From DATGQT01 sp033720695 (GTDB lineage: Bacteria; Bacteroidota; Rhodothermia; Rhodothermales; Rubricoccaceae): a stretch of DNA of 8,922 nt. The translations under genes and the position numbers were made by a program. This document shows positions 7,214 through 8,922 of the stretch, piece after piece (within the stretch, counting starts at the first letter, position 1; every line of letters begins with the position of its first letter). The notes beneath the pieces are model-generated. The model ran no database searches, was not told the origin of the DNA, and was given only the letters and a program-made list of their open reading frames with translations. The DNA lies in assembly GCA_033720695.1 (NCBI GenBank), contig JAWWCA010000151.1:1-8922 (forward strand). Direction: 5' to 3'.

Positions 7214-8922
7214 ACGTCAGAGAATGGAAGGCCTGGCTCGGAGAGCTGCCGTGGTCGCTGCGGTGGTTCGTGTGGCTCGTGCTCCTGCGCCCGCTGCTGG
7301 ACACGCTCTACTTCCTGAAGGACATCTCGCCGTTCCTCTCCCCGCTCTACATCGTCGGGGTGCTCACGCCCGTGGCGGTGGTGGCCAGCTTCTACGCCAA
7401 GAGCTTCCCCAAGGCGAACCGGTCGGCGCTGGACGCGATGATGGGGGGGTGGGGCTGGCTGCTGGCCCTGAGCTCGCTCACGATGGTGGTGCTGTTCCTC
7501 TCGCCGGGGAGCCTGGAGATCGGGCTGAAGATCATGGTCCCGGTCTTCCTGTACTTCTTCTGCCGGCACCTCATCCGCTCCCGCCGCGACCTCGTCGGCC
7601 TCCTCACGACGTTCCTCTACTCCACGGCGGTGCCGTTCCTGATGCTGCTCTACGAGCGGCTGTTCTCGCCGCTGGGGGCGCTCGTGTACACCCGGCAGTA
7701 CGAGCGCTACGGCGGCCTCTACGCCGACGTGGTGAGCTACGCGATGTACTCCGTCGGGGCGATGCTGGTGGTGTGCTACTTCTTCCTCGCGCAGCCGCCC
7801 TACGCCAAGTTCCGGACCCACGTCTTCCGCCTGCTCGTGGTGAGCGGCCTCTTCGTGGTCGCGCTCATGAGCGTGCACCACGCGGCGAGCTACGGCGTCG
7901 GCGGCGCCATCATCCTGCTGCTGATCGTCCACAGCGTCGGGAGCGGCCGGTTCACGATCCCCCTCGTGGTCCTGTTCGTGACCACGCTCGGGTTCCTCGT
8001 CGTCGGCGACACCATCGCCGAGCGCGTCGAGGTGATGTACAAGACCGACCTCGCCGTGATCAGTGGGGAGAAGGAGGTGGACGCGGCCTTCCACGGACGG
8101 ATGTCCCGCTGGCAGGTCTACCTCGACTACTGGGGCACGATGCCGGCCGCGGCGAAGATGTTCGGCGCCCCGCTCTCGGGCGCCTCCGAGGGCACGCTGA
8201 ACTCGATGCTGCTCGGCGGCATCCACAGCGACTACCTCCGCGTGATGTTCGCCTCGGGGGTGGTGGGGATGCTGCTCTACCTCCTCTTCTACGGCGGCGT
8301 CCTGCTGCGGGCGCTCGTGGCGCGGTGGGCCGAGCGCTACCTCATCGTCGCGGCCGTGGCCGTCGTGCTGATGTACTCGATCACGATCGTGCCGACGCTC
8401 TACGCGCCGCTGATGTACTTCTGCCTCCCCATCTTCGCCTACGCGGCGCTGCCCCGGCGGGTGCTTCGGGAGCAGCCGCCACGGCCCCGGCGCGTGATGC
8501 ACGTCCCGGCTCAGACGCCCCGCGTGGCCACCCGCCCGGCGCCGCTCGTGCCCGCTCGCGCCGAGGGGCCCACTCGCCCCGAAGCGCCGGAGCCGGCCGC
8601 ACCGTCGGCCGCCCCAGACCCTCGCCCCGGCCCCTCGCCCCGGCCCGCCCCTCCTCGGCGCCGGACCTCGCAGGGCCCGCCGCGCCACGTCGCGGCGTCC
8701 GAGCGACGCCGGCCCGCAAAACAGGCGGCGGCCGCCGCCGCAGCAGCGTCCGATGCCCTGGTCGCGAAGGCGCTGGATGAGGTGGTGTACCGCGCCGTCG
8801 TCGACTGGATCACGGCAGAGGACGTGGCTGCGGCTGTCCAGGCGTGCGGGGCCGAAGCGCCGGAGCACGTCCGTGCGGTCGCGCTCACGGTGATCGGCAC
8901 GGCCCTGCGCCAGGGGCTCGTC
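7210..8922 (+). CDS. O-antigen ligase/polymerase-like membrane protein with long C-terminal extension, 3' end outside window
   Basis: The ATG at 7210 overlaps the preceding stop (ATGA). The frame has no stop up to the last base, giving 571 visible residues. Residues 17-413 contain about 11-12 hydrophobic segments (roughly 17-37, 42-62, 81-98, 104-118, 127-147, 174-195, 206-222, 228-242, 248-266, 342-367, 376-394, 397-413) with a long hydrophilic loop at 267-341. The loop leads into GGIHSDYLRVMFASGVVGML, which matches the conserved 'H-x-x-Y-L-x-x-x-x-x-x-G-x-x-G' region of the Wzy_C / WaaL family (PF04932). Such proteins act on lipid-linked glycans on the periplasmic side, either polymerising repeat units or ligating glycan to an acceptor; sequence alone does not separate the two. 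After residue 414 the protein continues with a Pro/Arg-rich segment, eight alanines and a helical region, described separately. It would finish the job of the upstream glycosyltransferases. Confidence 0.85.
   Translation, partial: MNVREWKAWLGELPWSLRWFVWLVLLRPLLDTLYFLKDISPFLSPLYIVGVLTPVAVVASFYAKSFPKANRSALDAMMGGWGWLLALSSLTMVVLFLSPGSLEIGLKIMVPVFLYFFCRHLIRSRRDLVGLLTTFLYSTAVPFLMLLYERLFSPLGALVYTRQYERYGGLYADVVSYAMYSVGAMLVVCYFFLAQPPYAKFRTHVFRLLVVSGLFVVALMSVHHAASYGVGGAIILLLIVHSVGSGRFTIPLVVLFVTTLGFLVVGDTIAERVEVMYKTDLAVISGEKEVDAAFHGRMSRWQVYLDYWGTMPAAAKMFGAPLSGASEGTLNSMLLGGIHSDYLRVMFASGVVGMLLYLLFYGGVLLRALVARWAERYLIVAAVAVVLMYSITIVPTLYAPLMYFCLPIFAYAALPRRVLREQPPRPRRVMHVPAQTPRVATRPAPLVPARAEGPTRPEAPEPAAPSAAPDPRPGPSPRPAPPRRRTSQGPPRHVAASERRRPAKQAAAAAAAASDALVAKALDEVVYRAVVDWITAEDVAAAVQACGAEAPEHVRAVALTVIGTALRQGLV
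8461..8922 (+). other. Pro/Arg-rich linker, poly-Ala tract and helical tail of the ligase/polymerase-like protein
   Basis: Part of the preceding CDS (residues 418-571 and beyond). Residues 421-505 contain 24 Pro and 16 Arg out of 85, so they should be disordered; the many Arg residues suggest the cytoplasmic side. A306-type globular sequence is absent there. Residues 506-513 are eight consecutive Ala (codons 8725-8748). From 514 on, the sequence regains ordinary hydrophobic spacing: ALDEVVYRAVVDWITAEDVA and EHVRAVALTVIGTALRQGLV, which look like three or more amphipathic helices. This could be the start of a small helical or winged-helix-like domain, but I do not recognise the family. Third codon positions stay G/C-rich in this frame across the tail, which supports translation in frame with the membrane part. 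The family normally ends soon after its last membrane segment. Confidence 0.6.
8619..8646 (+). repeat. Tandem repeat of a 13-base unit in the linker region
   Basis: CTCGCCCCGGCCC occurs at 8621-8633 and again immediately at 8634-8646; the period-13 match extends two bases to the left. The unit is not a multiple of three, so the two copies are read in different frames and encode different residues (around PRPGPSPRP). It lies in the Pro/Arg-rich linker of the membrane protein, a C-rich stretch prone to slippage or to assembly error. Nothing suggests a regulatory role. Confidence 0.75.

Noticed and set aside
6579..8780. Long + strand frame overlapping the end of the last glycosyltransferase gene and the membrane protein.
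   Set aside because: It is out of frame with both supported genes and yields low-complexity Arg/Pro/Ser/Ala sequence. The true membrane-protein frame starts at 7210 and has no stop in the window.
6775..8868. Open reading frame of 697 codons on the minus strand opposite the last two genes.
   Set aside because: Composition is rich in His, Glu, Arg and Gln with no domain. The + strand encodes clear membrane helices and glycosyltransferase motifs over the same bases.

Overview
The window is a stretch of very GC-rich bacterial DNA (well over 65% G+C by eye, with third codon positions almost all G or C). It carries seven genes, all on the + strand and all read as one tightly packed operon: the junctions are 4-base ATGA overlaps or gaps of 1 to 6 bases, and there is no intergenic space for a promoter or terminator. 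The operon continues past both edges: the first gene lacks its 5' end and the last gene has no stop codon before base 8922. The host cannot be fixed from sequence alone. A high-GC member of the Rhodothermota/Bacteroidota side (Rubricoccaceae-like) is a guess from overall protein style; another high-GC phylum is possible.

Layout: (1) 2-1063, 5'-truncated GT4-type glycosyltransferase; (2) 1068-2105, nucleotidyltransferase-fold protein with an alpha-helical C-terminal half; (3) 2102-3070, a second, divergent nucleotidyltransferase-fold protein; (4) 3072-4106, GT4-type glycosyltransferase; (5) 4113-6017, AsnB-type glutamine-dependent amidotransferase; (6) 6014-7213, GT4-type glycosyltransferase; (7) 7210-8922+, O-antigen ligase/polymerase-like membrane protein of about 11-12 membrane segments with an unusual Pro/Arg-rich, poly-Ala and helical C-terminal extension, open at the window end.

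Reading of the whole: this is a surface or extracellular polysaccharide assembly operon. Three glycosyltransferases would build a lipid-linked oligosaccharide at the cytoplasmic face. The AsnB-like enzyme probably amidates a sugar carboxylate or supplies a nitrogen-containing modification. The Wzy/WaaL-like protein would polymerise or ligate the product on the outer side of the membrane. The two adjacent nucleotidyltransferase-like proteins do not belong to the usual toolkit of such operons that I can recognise, and they are the best candidates for undescribed chemistry or regulation. The second oddity is the C-terminal extension of the polymerase. No RNA gene, mobile element, CRISPR array, origin or attachment site was seen.
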